From Pseudomonas sp. Fl4BN1 (GTDB lineage: Bacteria > Pseudomonadota > Gammaproteobacteria > Pseudomonadales > Pseudomonadaceae), in the NCBI RefSeq assembly GCF_009908285.1, contig NZ_JAAARM010000052.1, positions 1 through 33,802 of the forward strand: DNA of 33,802 nucleotides, written 5' to 3'. Every line of letters starts with the position of its first letter. Within the stretch, counting starts at the first letter, position 1. The position numbers and the translations under genes are program-made. The notes beneath the pieces are model-generated. The model was not told where the DNA came from. It did no database searches and saw nothing but the letters and a program-made list of their open reading frames with translations. Below, one piece after another: positions 1 to 8,606 of this stretch.

Positions 1-52
1 GGGGGCGGGCGGGTTGCGCTGGCTGCGCGGCGCTCGAGGGCACAGTGGTCAT
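1..52 (-). CDS. N-terminus of a leftward gene, probably an MFS-type transporter (partial)
   Basis: Seen: read on the minus strand, an ATG at 52-50 opens a frame that stays open to the window edge and encodes MTTVPSSAAQPAQPARP. A purine-rich AAGAGAAG stretch (minus strand, 68-61) lies 8 bases before the ATG and fits a ribosome binding site. Only 17 codons are present, so no domain is visible. Inference: a short Ser/Ala/Pro/Gln-rich leader like this is typical of Pseudomonas major-facilitator permeases, and I recall such a transporter next to this thioesterase gene in related genomes, but this rests on memory and not on any domain. It would be divergent from the thioesterase gene. Confidence 0.45.
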   Translation of the reverse strand, partial: MTTVPSSAAQPAQPARP

Positions 53-447
53 GGCAAGGGCTTCTCTTATAGTTGATTCTGGAAGCCGCAACAGCGCTGG
101 TTGGGGCCTGGCAGGTCCGGCACGATAGCAAATTGTTCGAATGCGTACACAGCGGTGCACAAATGACTGACAAATTTGCGAACTGGACGGGTCGTCGCGG
201 AGTCTATCGACCGATATACTCGCAGACCTCGGGGCGCAAAGCCGCTCCTGGCAAGGGTTGCTGTGCGAAAACGCTGCTGCGCGCCCCCAGGCCCTGGCCA
301 GCGCCAGTCGATTTCGCAGAGTTTCCCTTTAGCACGCCTTAGAAAGAACGTGACGAACGTAGTATGTTCGGGCTGAATCGTTTTTCCTGAAGACGGCTAT
401 TCACCTGAAGTACCCCAAGAAGCGTCACGGGTCAGAGGCCCCTCGGC
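53..447. other. Intergenic region between divergent genes
   Basis: These 395 bases separate the leftward partial gene from the rightward thioesterase gene. Short frames exist in several directions, but none has a convincing ribosome binding site or a recognisable product. The region should hold both promoters. I could not pick -35/-10 pairs with confidence. Confidence 0.5.
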
Positions 448-852
448 ATGATAGAACTCGAACAAGAAGATCCAATCCCGCAAGGCGACCTGGCCTTGCA
501 AATCACCGCTTTGCCGCGTGAAACCAACGGCTTTGGCGACATCTTTGGTGGCTGGCTGGTCGCGCAGATGGACCTGGCGGGCACCGCCATGGCCAGCCGC
601 GTCGCCGGAGGTCGGGTGGCCACGGTGGCCATCGACCGCATGGCCTTCCTGGTACCGGTGGCGGTGGGCGCGCAGCTGTCCTTCTATACCCAGACCCTGG
701 AAATCGGCCGCAGCTCGATCCAGATGATGGTGGAAGTGTGGAGCGACGACCCGCTGTCCAGCGAATGGCGCAAGGTCACCGAGGCGGTATTCGTGTTCGT
801 CGCCATCGACGGCAGCGGCCGCACCCGTTCGGTCCCGCCCAGAGCGCGTTAA
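448..852 (+). CDS. Acyl-CoA thioesterase, YciA-like hotdog fold
   Basis: Role: hydrolysis of acyl-CoA thioesters to free acid and CoA in the cytoplasm. Seen: 134 residues, the usual size of a single-hotdog YciA-type thioesterase. The family signature TNGFGDIFGGW occupies residues 26-36 and is followed by AQMDLAGTAMA at 39-49, whose Asp42 is in the region of the family's catalytic acid. The next segment, VATVAIDRMAFLVPV, matches the substrate-channel strand of the family. The ATG at 448 is preceded by AGAGG about 9 bases upstream. Neighbours: the mutarotase gene follows 51 bases later on the same strand, so the two may share a transcript. The family assignment is firm; the physiological acyl chain is unknown. 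Confidence 0.9.
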   Translation: MIELEQEDPIPQGDLALQITALPRETNGFGDIFGGWLVAQMDLAGTAMASRVAGGRVATVAIDRMAFLVPVAVGAQLSFYTQTLEIGRSSIQMMVEVWSDDPLSSEWRKVTEAVFVFVAIDGSGRTRSVPPRAR

Positions 853-903
853 CCCGGCGGCTGTTGCCATGACAGCCCAAGCCTCCTGAACGAGAACCGC
901 AGC

Positions 904-1803
904 ATGCCGACGCCCCACGTTGAAACGGTGAAAATGGACGAACTGAACTGCTGGCGTATCCGCCACGGTCAGGCCCAATTGCTGGTGGCCCAGCAAGGCG
1001 CGCACATCCTCAGCTATCAACTGGCCGGGCAGCAGCCGCTGATCTGGCTCAACGACGAGGCGCAGTTCAAGACCGGCAAGAACATTCGCGCCGGGGTACC
1101 AGTGTGCTGGCCATGGTTCGGCAACTTTGCGCGCAACCCAGAAAGTGTCCAGGCCATGCGCCAGAGCAGCGAACCGGCGCCGGCCCACGGCCTGGTACGG
1201 GCCACCGACTGGGAGCTACTGGGCACCGAGATCCAGGGCGACAGCCTGCTGGTACACCTGCGCCTGCCCTGCCCCGAAGGCGGCTTTCCCGGCTGGCCTC
1301 ACCCGGTGGAACCGAGCCTGACCATCCGTCTCGACGAGCAACTGCACATCAGCCTGACCAGCCATAACCAGGGCACTGAAAGCGTCAGCATCAGCCAGGC
1401 ACTGCACAGCTATTTTGCAGTCAGCGATGTGCGCCAGGTGCATGTCGAGGGTGTGGACGGGTTGAGTTACATCGAGACCCTGGAAGATTGGAAAACCAAG
1501 GTCCAGAGCGGCAACCTGCATTTTGCCGGCGAAACCGACCGCATCTACCTGAACGCCCCAGCGCAACTGGATATCGTCGACCCGGACTGGCAACGGCGAA
1601 TTCGCCTGACCAGCGCAGGCTCGCGCACCGCAGTGATCTGGAACCCCTGGATCGACCGCGCCGCGCAGTTCAGCGACATGGCCGACGATGGCTGGCAGCG
1701 CATGCTGTGCATCGAGACCGCCAACGTGATGGACGACATCGTCACCCTGGCGCCGGGCGCCAGCCACACCCTAAGCGTGAGCATCAGCGCCGCCCCGCTC
1801 TGA
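904..1803 (+). CDS. D-hexose-6-phosphate mutarotase (YeaD/aldose 1-epimerase-like)
   Basis: Role: interconversion of alpha and beta anomers of glucose-6-phosphate or a related phosphosugar (known for the YeaD family). Seen: 299 residues, as expected. RAGVPVCWPWFG at about 62-73 and APAHGLVR at 92-99 match the conserved phosphate and sugar-binding segments, with His95 as the likely acid. IETANV around 270-275 supplies the likely catalytic base Glu271, and NPWIDRA lies just before it. The start ATG at 904 follows a GAGAA-type site. A REP element lies 10 bases after the stop codon. No signal peptide, so cytoplasmic. Substrate specificity cannot be read from the sequence. Confidence 0.88.
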   Translation: MPTPHVETVKMDELNCWRIRHGQAQLLVAQQGAHILSYQLAGQQPLIWLNDEAQFKTGKNIRAGVPVCWPWFGNFARNPESVQAMRQSSEPAPAHGLVRATDWELLGTEIQGDSLLVHLRLPCPEGGFPGWPHPVEPSLTIRLDEQLHISLTSHNQGTESVSISQALHSYFAVSDVRQVHVEGVDGLSYIETLEDWKTKVQSGNLHFAGETDRIYLNAPAQLDIVDPDWQRRIRLTSAGSRTAVIWNPWIDRAAQFSDMADDGWQRMLCIETANVMDDIVTLAPGASHTLSVSISAAPL

Positions 1804-1812
1804 CGTGTCCCC

Positions 1813-1894
1813 GTAGGAGCTGGCTTGCCAGCGAAGAGTCCCTCAAGACCGTCGGCGTTCTTGAGGCCGCTTTCGCCGGCAAGCCGGCTCCTAC
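1813..1894. repeat. Single REP-type palindrome pair
   Basis: The sequence starts GTAGGAGCTGGCTTGCC and ends with its near inverse GGCAAGCCGGCTCCTAC, enclosing about 48 bases. It is the same element as those at 4815-5115 and 8607-8907, but 82 rather than 85 bases long and with a different centre. It sits between the ends of the convergent mutarotase and DUF3299 genes, the usual place for such elements. Confidence 0.9.
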
Positions 1895-1977
1895 CGTTCA
1901 GAGACCGGGCTCAGAAGTCCGCGTCCAACGACCCGTTCAGCAGTGCCGGTTCAAAAGCCCGGTTCAGCTACGCCGCG

Positions 1978-2514
1978 TCAGAGATCCGATTCCTTGACCA
2001 CCCGCACCTTCGCCGCCTCCAGGGCGTAGGCGGCATCGGCCAGGTCATTGCTGACCTTCTCGACCTTCAGGGTGCCGGTCACCCACAGCGGCGTGTAGAT
2101 GTCATCCAGCTTCAAACCCTTGGGAAAGCGCACCAGCACCAGTTGGTTGGGCGGCGGTGGCGGCACGTGGATGCAGGCGCCCGGGTACGGCACCAGGAAG
2201 AACAGCGTACTGCGCCCCTTGGCATCGGCTTCCAGCGGAACCGGATAACCGCCAATGCGGATTTCCTTGCCGTTCATGGCCGCCACGGTCTTGGTGGAAT
2301 ACATCACCGCCGGCAACCCCTTGCTCTGCTTCAAGCCGCCCTTGTCGGTGAAGGTGCCATTGGCTTCGGGGGAGTTGTGATCAATTTCCGGCATTTGCTC
2401 CAGAGCCTTCTGGTCCGACTTGGGCATCAGCTCCAGCCAGTCGGTTTCCGGCAGTTCGCCAGCCTGGGCCAGGCCGCAGCCCAGCAGAACAAGGGTCAAT
2501 AGAAGACGGCGCAT
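1978..2514 (-). CDS. DUF3299-family exported protein
   Basis: Seen: 178 residues. The N-terminus MRRLLLTLVLLGCGLAQAGE is a classical signal peptide, with a likely signal peptidase I site after AQA. The LLGC within it could alternatively be read as an imperfect lipobox, which would make it a lipoprotein. The mature part contains VPYPGACIHVPPPPPNQ at about 118-134, the hallmark of DUF3299 proteins. Function is unknown; the family is thought to be periplasmic. The gene is convergent with the mutarotase gene and has a REP element behind it. No strong Shine-Dalgarno sequence precedes the ATG. The family call is solid, the role is not known. Confidence 0.85.
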   Translation of the reverse strand: MRRLLLTLVLLGCGLAQAGELPETDWLELMPKSDQKALEQMPEIDHNSPEANGTFTDKGGLKQSKGLPAVMYSTKTVAAMNGKEIRIGGYPVPLEADAKGRSTLFFLVPYPGACIHVPPPPPNQLVLVRFPKGLKLDDIYTPLWVTGTLKVEKVSNDLADAAYALEAAKVRVVKESDL

Positions 2515-2599
2515 GAGAGGGTGGCTCGGTCAAAAAGGAAGGACGGAAAAACCCGGGCATTCTAGTGCCCAAACCGTCTGCTGCGGTGAAGTTTCAGAT

Positions 2600-2637
2600 A
2601 AAGAAAGGGGCTCCCCTCCGCCCGGACGGCAGAGGGG
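2600..2637 (-). terminator. Probable terminator of the GlsB-like gene
   Basis: On the minus strand CCCCTCTGCC pairs with GGCGGAGGGG (one G-U pair) around a 5-base loop, followed by AGCCCCTTTCTTT. It lies 15 bases after the stop codon of the GlsB-like gene. The T-run is interrupted, so efficiency is uncertain. Confidence 0.45.
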
Positions 2638-2651
2638 GCTTGCAGCGTGGC

Positions 2652-2897
2652 TCAGCTCTTTTTGACGAAGCCGTAGATCACCAGCAGGATGATCGCGCCC
2701 ACCAACGCACCGATGAAACCGGCGCCCTGGCCTGCATGGTAGATACCCAGCGCCTGACCGCCATAAGTGGCCGCCAGCGAACCGCCGATACCCAGCAGGA
2801 TGGTCATGATCCAGCCCATGCTGTCGTCTCCCGGCTTGAGGAAACGCGCCAGCAGACCAACGATCAAGCCGATGAAAATGGTTCCGATTATGTGCAT
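2652..2897 (-). CDS. GlsB/YeaQ/YmgE-family small membrane protein
   Basis: Seen: 81 residues, almost wholly hydrophobic, with three predicted membrane helices (about 1-17, 27-47 and 56-77). The pattern GLIVGLLARFLKPG, then GWIMTILLGIGGSL, then GAIILLVIYGF is that of the transglycosylase-associated / GlsB stress-response family. A CAGAGGA ribosome binding site precedes the ATG by 6-7 bases. Members are inner-membrane proteins often induced by stress; the molecular role is unknown. It stands alone between terminator-like hairpins. Confidence 0.9.
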   Translation of the reverse strand: MHIIGTIFIGLIVGLLARFLKPGDDSMGWIMTILLGIGGSLAATYGGQALGIYHAGQGAGFIGALVGAIILLVIYGFVKKS

Positions 2898-2967
2898 GGC
2901 TGTTCCTCTGATAAGGGGGGTTATGCCAAAGCCTAGTCAGCGCCTTGGCATCCTGCTATCAGAGAAC

Positions 2968-2990
2968 GGCGGGAAACGAAGGTTCCCGCC
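2968..2990 (-). terminator. Hairpin after purK, possible terminator
   Basis: GGCGGGAA and TTCCCGCC form a perfect 8-bp stem with a 7-base loop, 15 bases after the purK stop codon. On the minus strand it is followed by GTTCTCTGA, which is not a clean T-run, so it may be a weak or factor-assisted terminator of purEK. Confidence 0.4.
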
Positions 2991-3004
2991 AGCCGGTGGA
3001 TTTG

Positions 3005-4087
3005 TTACTCGGCGATCAGCGCTTCGACCTTGATAATCTGCGCTTGCAGGGTCGCCTGGTCGACGCAGCGCAGGTTGGCGTGACCGACCTTGCGCCCGAC
3101 CTTGAAGGCCTTGCCGTAGTGATGCAGGTGGCAGTCGTCGATGGCGATGACCTTGTCTACCGGCGGCACTTCACCGATGAAGTTGATCATCGCGCTCTCA
3201 CCCACCTTGGCGGTGGAACCCAGCGGCAGGCCGGCTACCGCCCGCAGGTGGTTTTCGAACTGGCTGCACTCGGCGCCTTCGGTGGTCCAGTGCCCGGAGT
3301 TGTGCACCCGCGGAGCGATCTCGTTGGCCTTGAGGCCACCGTCCACTTCGAAGAACTCGAACGCCATCACACCGACGTAGTCCAGTTGCTTGAGCACCCG
3401 GCTGGAATAGTCTTCGGCCAGCGCCTGCAGCGGGTGATCGCTGCTGGCCACGGACAGCTTGAGGATGCCGCTGTCGTGGGTGTTGTGCACCAGCGGGTAG
3501 AAACGGGTTTCACCGTCACGAGCACGCACGGCAATCAGCGAGACTTCGCCGGTGAACGGCACGAAGCCCTCCAGCAGGCAAGGCACGCTGCCCAGTTCGG
3601 CGAAGGTGCCTTCGACGTCGGCAGCGTTGCGCAGAACCTTCTGGCCCTTGCCGTCGTAACCCAGGGTGCGGGTCTTGAGCACCGCCGGCAGGCCAATCCG
3701 CGCCACGGCAACGTCGAGATCGGCTTGGGACTGGATGTCAGCGAACTCGGGAGTAGGAATCCCCAGGTCCTTGAACATGCTCTTCTCGAACCAACGGTCG
3801 CGGGCGATGCGCAAGGCTTCGGCACTCGGATAGACCGGGACGAACTGCGAGAGGAAGGCCACGGTTTCCGCCGGCACGCTCTCGAATTCGAAGGTCACCA
3901 GATCCACTTCATCGGCCAGCTGGCGCAGGTGGTCCTGGTCGCCATAATCGGCCCGCAGGTGTTCGCCCAGGGCGGCCGCACAAGCATCCGGCGCCGGGTC
4001 GAGAAAAGCGAAGTTCATTCCCAGCGGAGTCCCCGCCAGGGCCAACATGCGGCCCAACTGGCCGCCACCGATTACACCGATCTTCAT
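3005..4087 (-). CDS. purK: N5-carboxyaminoimidazole ribonucleotide synthase
   Basis: Role: ATP- and bicarbonate-dependent conversion of AIR to N5-CAIR in purine synthesis. Seen: 360 residues. The N-terminal MKIGVIGGGQLGRMLALAG is the PurK nucleotide-fold signature. An ATP-grasp core follows, with VTFEFESVP, FEKSMFKDLGIPTP and LPAVLKTRTLGYDGKGQ. The C-terminal part carries NEIAPRVHNSGHWT, the typical PurK metal/phosphate segment. Start choice: the ATG at 4087 has GAGG 9 bases upstream; an in-frame TTG three codons earlier lies directly on that GAGG and is unlikely. Neighbours: 11 bases after purE on the same strand, so the two form a purEK operon whose products act in sequence. Confidence 0.97.
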   Translation of the reverse strand: MKIGVIGGGQLGRMLALAGTPLGMNFAFLDPAPDACAAALGEHLRADYGDQDHLRQLADEVDLVTFEFESVPAETVAFLSQFVPVYPSAEALRIARDRWFEKSMFKDLGIPTPEFADIQSQADLDVAVARIGLPAVLKTRTLGYDGKGQKVLRNAADVEGTFAELGSVPCLLEGFVPFTGEVSLIAVRARDGETRFYPLVHNTHDSGILKLSVASSDHPLQALAEDYSSRVLKQLDYVGVMAFEFFEVDGGLKANEIAPRVHNSGHWTTEGAECSQFENHLRAVAGLPLGSTAKVGESAMINFIGEVPPVDKVIAIDDCHLHHYGKAFKVGRKVGHANLRCVDQATLQAQIIKVEALIAE

Positions 4088-4098
4088 CGTCAACAACC

Positions 4099-4590
4099 TC
4101 AGGCGACGCGTGGGTCTGGATTGTCCAGGACGCTGTCTGTCTGTTCAGCACGGAATTTTTTCAGCACCGCATGGAACTGCGGGTGCTTGGCGCCCAGGAT
4201 GCTCGCCGAGAGCAGGGCGGCGTTGATTGCACCGGCCTTGCCGATAGCCAGGGTGGCTACCGGAATGCCCGCAGGCATCTGCACGATCGACAGCAGCGAA
4301 TCCACGCCCGAGAGCATCGACGACTGCACTGGCACGCCCAGCACCGGCAGGTGGGTCTTGGCCGCACACATGCCCGGCAGGTGCGCCGCGCCACCGGCAC
4401 CGGCGATGATCACCTCGATGCCTCGCGCCTCAGCCTCTTCGGCGTACTGGAACAGCAGGTCCGGGGTGCGGTGTGCAGAAACCACCTTCACCTCGTAAGG
4501 GATGCCGAGCTTTTCCAGCATATCGGCGGTGTGGCTAAGGGTGGACCAATCGGACTTGGAGCCCATGATCACGCCAACCAGTGCACTCAT
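4099..4590 (-). CDS. purE: N5-carboxyaminoimidazole ribonucleotide mutase, catalytic subunit
   Basis: Role: rearrangement of N5-CAIR to CAIR, the step after PurK. Seen: 163 residues, normal for class I PurE. GSKSDW at 10-15, SAHRTPD at 38-44 with the catalytic His40, and AGAGGAAHLPGM at about 63-74 are the three substrate-binding motifs. PVQSS is also present. AGAGG lies about 7 bases before the ATG. Neighbours: first gene of purEK. Regulation: the 105-base leader between a TATACT box and the start codon contains two terminator-like hairpins (4629-4692), so read-through of an attenuator may control both genes. Confidence 0.97.
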   Translation of the reverse strand: MSALVGVIMGSKSDWSTLSHTADMLEKLGIPYEVKVVSAHRTPDLLFQYAEEAEARGIEVIIAGAGGAAHLPGMCAAKTHLPVLGVPVQSSMLSGVDSLLSIVQMPAGIPVATLAIGKAGAINAALLSASILGAKHPQFHAVLKKFRAEQTDSVLDNPDPRVA

Positions 4591-4628
4591 CGTCGTGCCT
4601 CTTCTCTCTGGGCGCCCGCAGGCGCGTC

Positions 4629-4692
4629 AAAAACAACAAGCCACGCGAAAAGGCGTGGCTTGTTGTACGAAAAATGGCCGGACGAACCGGCC
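4629..4692 (-). terminator. Two tandem terminator-like hairpins in the purE leader
   Basis: Minus strand, 5' to 3': first GGCCGG-TTCGT-CCGGCC (4692-4676) followed by ATTTTT, then a perfect 14-bp stem (arms 4666-4653 and 4646-4633, 6-base loop) running into TTTTT at 4633-4629. Both have intrinsic-terminator form. The second ends only about 40 bases before the purE start codon, which leaves no room for a separate promoter between it and purE. They may be an attenuator for purEK or the end of a short leader RNA. Confidence 0.65.
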
Positions 4693-4703
4693 AAAGGCCG
4701 CGC

Positions 4704-4709
4704 AGTATA
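4704..4709 (-). promoter_or_regulatory. Candidate -10 box for purEK or a leader RNA
   Basis: TATACT on the minus strand is one base from the sigma-70 consensus. No good -35 box lies 16-18 bases upstream, so the assignment rests on the -10 alone. Transcription from here would start near 4697 and pass through both hairpins before purE. Confidence 0.4.
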
Positions 4710-4814
4710 CCGAAAAAGCCGGGCTAAACGCACTTTCGCCGACCATCTGCAAAACAAAGTATTTCCGGCGCAAAACCCCGGTTTTATTGACTCCAAGGTC
4801 AATCCGGCTCCCTC

Positions 4815-5115
4815 GTAGGAGCTGGCTTGCCAGCGAAGAGGCCCGCCCTGCAATCACCGCCCTCCCGGCCGACGCCTTCGCCGGCAAGCCGGCTCCTACA
4901 AAAAAACCTGCGCCTATCTCCCGTAGGAGCTGGCTTGCCAGCGAAGAGGCCCGCCCCGCGATCACCGCCCTCCCGGCCGACGCCTTCGCCGGCAAGCCGG
5001 CTCCTACAAAAAAACCTGCGCCTATCTCCCGTAGGAGCTGGCTCGCCAGCGAAGAGGCCAGCCCCGCGATCACCACCCTCCCGACCGACGCCTTCGCCGG
5101 CAAGCCGGCTCCTAC
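4815..5115. repeat. Array of three REP elements, 108-bp period
   Basis: Three copies at 4815-4899, 4923-5007 and 5031-5115, each 85 bases, begin GTAGGAGCTGGCT and end GCCGGCTCCTAC as an inverted pair. The starts are exactly 108 bases apart, with 23-base spacers that are nearly identical (AAAAAAACCTGCGCCTATCT core). The last copy overlaps the stop codon of the LysR gene. Spacer identity indicates tandem duplication of a REP-plus-spacer unit. Confidence 0.92.
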
Positions 5116-6026
5116 ACGGCCGCGGCTTGCACAGCGGCGCCTTCCAGCTTGCGCCACAGCAAGCGCACGTTGGCCTTGCGCACCAGGGCGCAGCGGTACA
5201 GGCGGATCTCCAGTGGCACATGCCATTGCGCGCCGCCACACACCACCAGTTCGCCCCTGGCCAGCTCGGCGCGCACGCTCAGTTGCGGCACCCAGGCAAT
5301 GCCCAGCCCCTCCAAAGCCATGCTCTTGAGGCTGTCGGCCATGGCGGTTTCATAAACAGTGGTGAAACGCAGGTTGCGCTGGCGCAGCAGCAGATTCACC
5401 GAACGCCCGAGAAAGGCCCCGGCGCTATAGGCCAGCAGCGGCACGCTGGCCTCGCCTTCCAGATCGAACAACGGCTTGCCCTGGGCATCCGCGGCGCATA
5501 CCGGGAGCATCTCGGTGTGCCCCAGGTGCAGTGAAGGGAAGATTTCCGAATCCATCTGCAAGGCCGCGTCCGGATCATAGAAGGCCAGCATCAGGTCGCA
5601 GCCACCTTCGCGCAGGGCGTGCACCGCGTCGCCGACGTTGGTCGCCACCAGCCTCGTCGCAATGTTCAACCCCTCGTTGCGCAATTGCGCGATCCACCGC
5701 GGGAAAAAACCCAAGGCCAGGGAGTGGGCCGCCGCTACCTGCATCACTTCGCCCTGCCCGCCTTCTAGGTGGTGCAGGTGACGCACCACCTCGCCGAGCT
5801 GTTCGACCACAGTGCGCGCGGTCACCAGGAACAACTGCCCCGCTGCCGTCAGCTCCACCGGCGTGCGCGAGCGGTTGACCAGGGTCAGGCCCAGGGCCGC
5901 TTCCAGGCTGCGGATCCGTCGACTGAACGCCGGCTGGGTCACGAAGCGACGCTCGGCAGCCTGGGAAAAACTGCGGGTGGCGGCCAGGGCACTGAAGTCC
6001 TCGAGCCATTTGCTTTCCAGATTCAT
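5112..6026 (-). CDS. LysR-type transcriptional regulator, HypT (YjiE)-like
   Basis: Seen: 304 residues. Residues 1-60 form the winged helix-turn-helix (SFSQAAERRFVTQPAFSRRI). The start NLESKWLEDFSAL and the effector-domain start VAAAHSLALGFFP resemble E. coli HypT, a regulator of the response to hypochlorite; the resemblance is from memory and the effector here is unproven. Start choice: ATG at 6026 has GGGAGG 5 bases upstream, better than an in-frame upstream codon at 6050. Neighbours: divergent from aspA, separated by about 180 bases, so it may control aspA, itself or both. Odd: its TAG stop codon lies inside the last base pairs of a REP element. Confidence 0.88.
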   Translation of the reverse strand: MNLESKWLEDFSALAATRSFSQAAERRFVTQPAFSRRIRSLEAALGLTLVNRSRTPVELTAAGQLFLVTARTVVEQLGEVVRHLHHLEGGQGEVMQVAAAHSLALGFFPRWIAQLRNEGLNIATRLVATNVGDAVHALREGGCDLMLAFYDPDAALQMDSEIFPSLHLGHTEMLPVCAADAQGKPLFDLEGEASVPLLAYSAGAFLGRSVNLLLRQRNLRFTTVYETAMADSLKSMALEGLGIAWVPQLSVRAELARGELVVCGGAQWHVPLEIRLYRCALVRKANVRLLWRKLEGAAVQAAAV

Positions 6027-6207
6027 CACGTCCTCCCGGACACGCACCATTTTAGGTCACACGCTCGCCGGCAACCCGGCGTCACACCAGCATTATGCCG
6101 AATATGCATAGCCCAGTGTTTAACAGCATTGGCCCAAAAAATCCCTTCAGCCTAGGATTCGCAGCGTTCCCGGCACAGACCGGGTCCCTACCGAGATGAT
6201 CTCCGTC
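6027..6207. promoter_or_regulatory. Divergent promoter region between the LysR gene and aspA
   Basis: On the plus strand TTGGCC (6129-6134) and TAGGAT (6153-6158) are 18 bases apart and could be the aspA promoter. Upstream, GCATTATGCCGAATATGC around 6090-6107 is an imperfect dyad of the size bound by LysR-type proteins. Both assignments are by eye. Confidence 0.35.
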
Positions 6208-7632
<1,425 letters not shown>

Positions 7633-7700
7633 CCACCGCGACACCGAAACATGCAACACCGCTCACCAGGTTGAGGGACTAGACACCTCTCACCTTTTGA

Positions 7701-7734
7701 GGGCTTGGAGATACGTCTCCAGGCCCTTTTTTTT
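7701..7734 (+). terminator. Intrinsic terminator of aspA
   Basis: GGGCTTGGAGA pairs with TCTCCAGGCCC (one G-U pair) around TACG, followed by eight T residues. It starts 69 bases after the aspA stop codon. Confidence 0.92.
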
Positions 7735-8239
7735 GCCTGCCGGAAAGTGCCGCGCCCGCCCAACCTCGACCTCGATTTTGTAACCGCAGCCGATCTTGCG
7801 AGGCTGCAAACCCGCCAACCGGTTCTGCCTGCACCTCACTCACACACTCGACCCGACCGGTACCCAGCGCCTGATCCCTACCGGTTTTGTCAGGGGATGC
7901 CAGCCAGCGCTGGAGCCGTTTCGCTTTGTTTTGTAGGGCAAATCCGAGAGAATCCCCCACGCCTTTGAGCGCCTTGTACCCCTTCGAACGATCAGGCAGT
8001 CTCCCGGTGCCGCTGCAAAATCAGCGGCCCGGATGTGGAAGTTCGGACCTGAGTAAGCATGAGCGCTCATGGGCATGGCTCGACGTATTGTCGTCGGCAT
8101 CGCTTTATGGCGGTTGTGCGCGGGACACCTTCGGGTGTGCTGGGTTACTCAGTCCCGGTCTTCCACACCCTCGCACAACGGCCACCCCTCATGTGGAAGT
8201 GAGCTCGGCAGTCCTTTAACGACTGAGTGAGTGACCGTC
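7735..8239 (+). promoter_or_regulatory. 500-bp structured non-coding region ahead of the small-protein gene
   Basis: No convincing gene is seen. The right half is dense in dyads: a 7-bp hairpin (8009-8015 with 8022-8028), the perfect palindrome CATGAGCGCTCATG (8058-8071), and a 5-bp hairpin (8081-8085 with 8092-8096). A nested fold follows, in which GTTGTGCG (8113-8120) pairs with CGCACAAC (8172-8179), CGGGAC (8121-8126) with GTCCCG (8152-8157), and a short stem is capped by a TTCG tetraloop (8130-8133). GGTGTG (8134-8139) could instead pair with CACACC (8164-8169). The 10-mer ATGTGGAAGT occurs at 8033 and again at 8191. This is probably a structured 5' leader or a repeated Pseudomonas intergenic element; no riboswitch class is recognised. 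Confidence 0.5.
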
Positions 8240-8596
8240 ATGAAAAGGCTCGTCCCCGATCCGCCTTTACCCACCGATCATCCGCGCCGCGACCCGGAGC
8301 TGGACCGCGCCAACGCCAACCTGCTGGCCGCCTTGCACGGCACCCGTCATCGCCCCTTCGACCTGCGCGATGGCCAAGGCCACCCGCTGTTCGCCGTGCA
8401 ACCCCAGGTGAATGCCGAAGACGCCCTGATGCACGTCTCCCTGCTGCTCAAATGCGCCGAAGAGGTGTCCGATGAAATCACCGAACAGGCCAGCGGCATC
8501 GAACGTGGGCTGATCTGGTCCATGGTGCACTCGGTTGAAATGGCCCGCGCCGTGGTAGATGCCCTGCTCGACAGCGCCCGCCCAGACCCCGCCTAA
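8240..8596 (+). CDS. Small Pseudomonas-type protein (DUF6124/DUF3077-like)
   Basis: Seen: 118 residues from ATG 8240 (121 from an in-frame GTG at 8231). The N-terminus KRLVPDPPLP is followed by a variable stretch, then HPLFAVQPQVNAEDALMHVSLLLKCAEEVSDEI and a helical end with IERGLIWSMVHSVEMARAVVDALL. That layout is typical of a Pseudomonas family of short hypothetical proteins that I associate with DUF6124 (related to DUF3077), with many paralogues per genome. No membrane segment or catalytic motif is visible. Function unknown. It sits behind a long structured leader and in front of a REP array, so it is probably transcribed alone. Confidence 0.75.
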   Translation: MKRLVPDPPLPTDHPRRDPELDRANANLLAALHGTRHRPFDLRDGQGHPLFAVQPQVNAEDALMHVSLLLKCAEEVSDEITEQASGIERGLIWSMVHSVEMARAVVDALLDSARPDPA

Positions 8597-8606
8597 ACAC
8601 CGCCCC

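Noticed and set aside
73..376. Two short plus-strand frames before the thioesterase gene
   Set aside because: No ribosome binding site, no family resemblance, and they occupy the expected divergent promoter region.
2945..4498. 517-codon plus-strand frame opposite purK and purE
   Set aside because: It is the antisense of two clear purine genes; high GC keeps such frames open, and its protein has no recognisable motif.
4815..5115. CRISPR array
   Set aside because: Repeats are 85-base inverted palindromes with near-identical spacers and only three units; this is a REP array.
7840..8100. 86-codon minus-strand frame in the structured intergenic region
   Set aside because: Its sequence is explained by the palindromes and repeats; no good start site; probably a commonly over-predicted frame.
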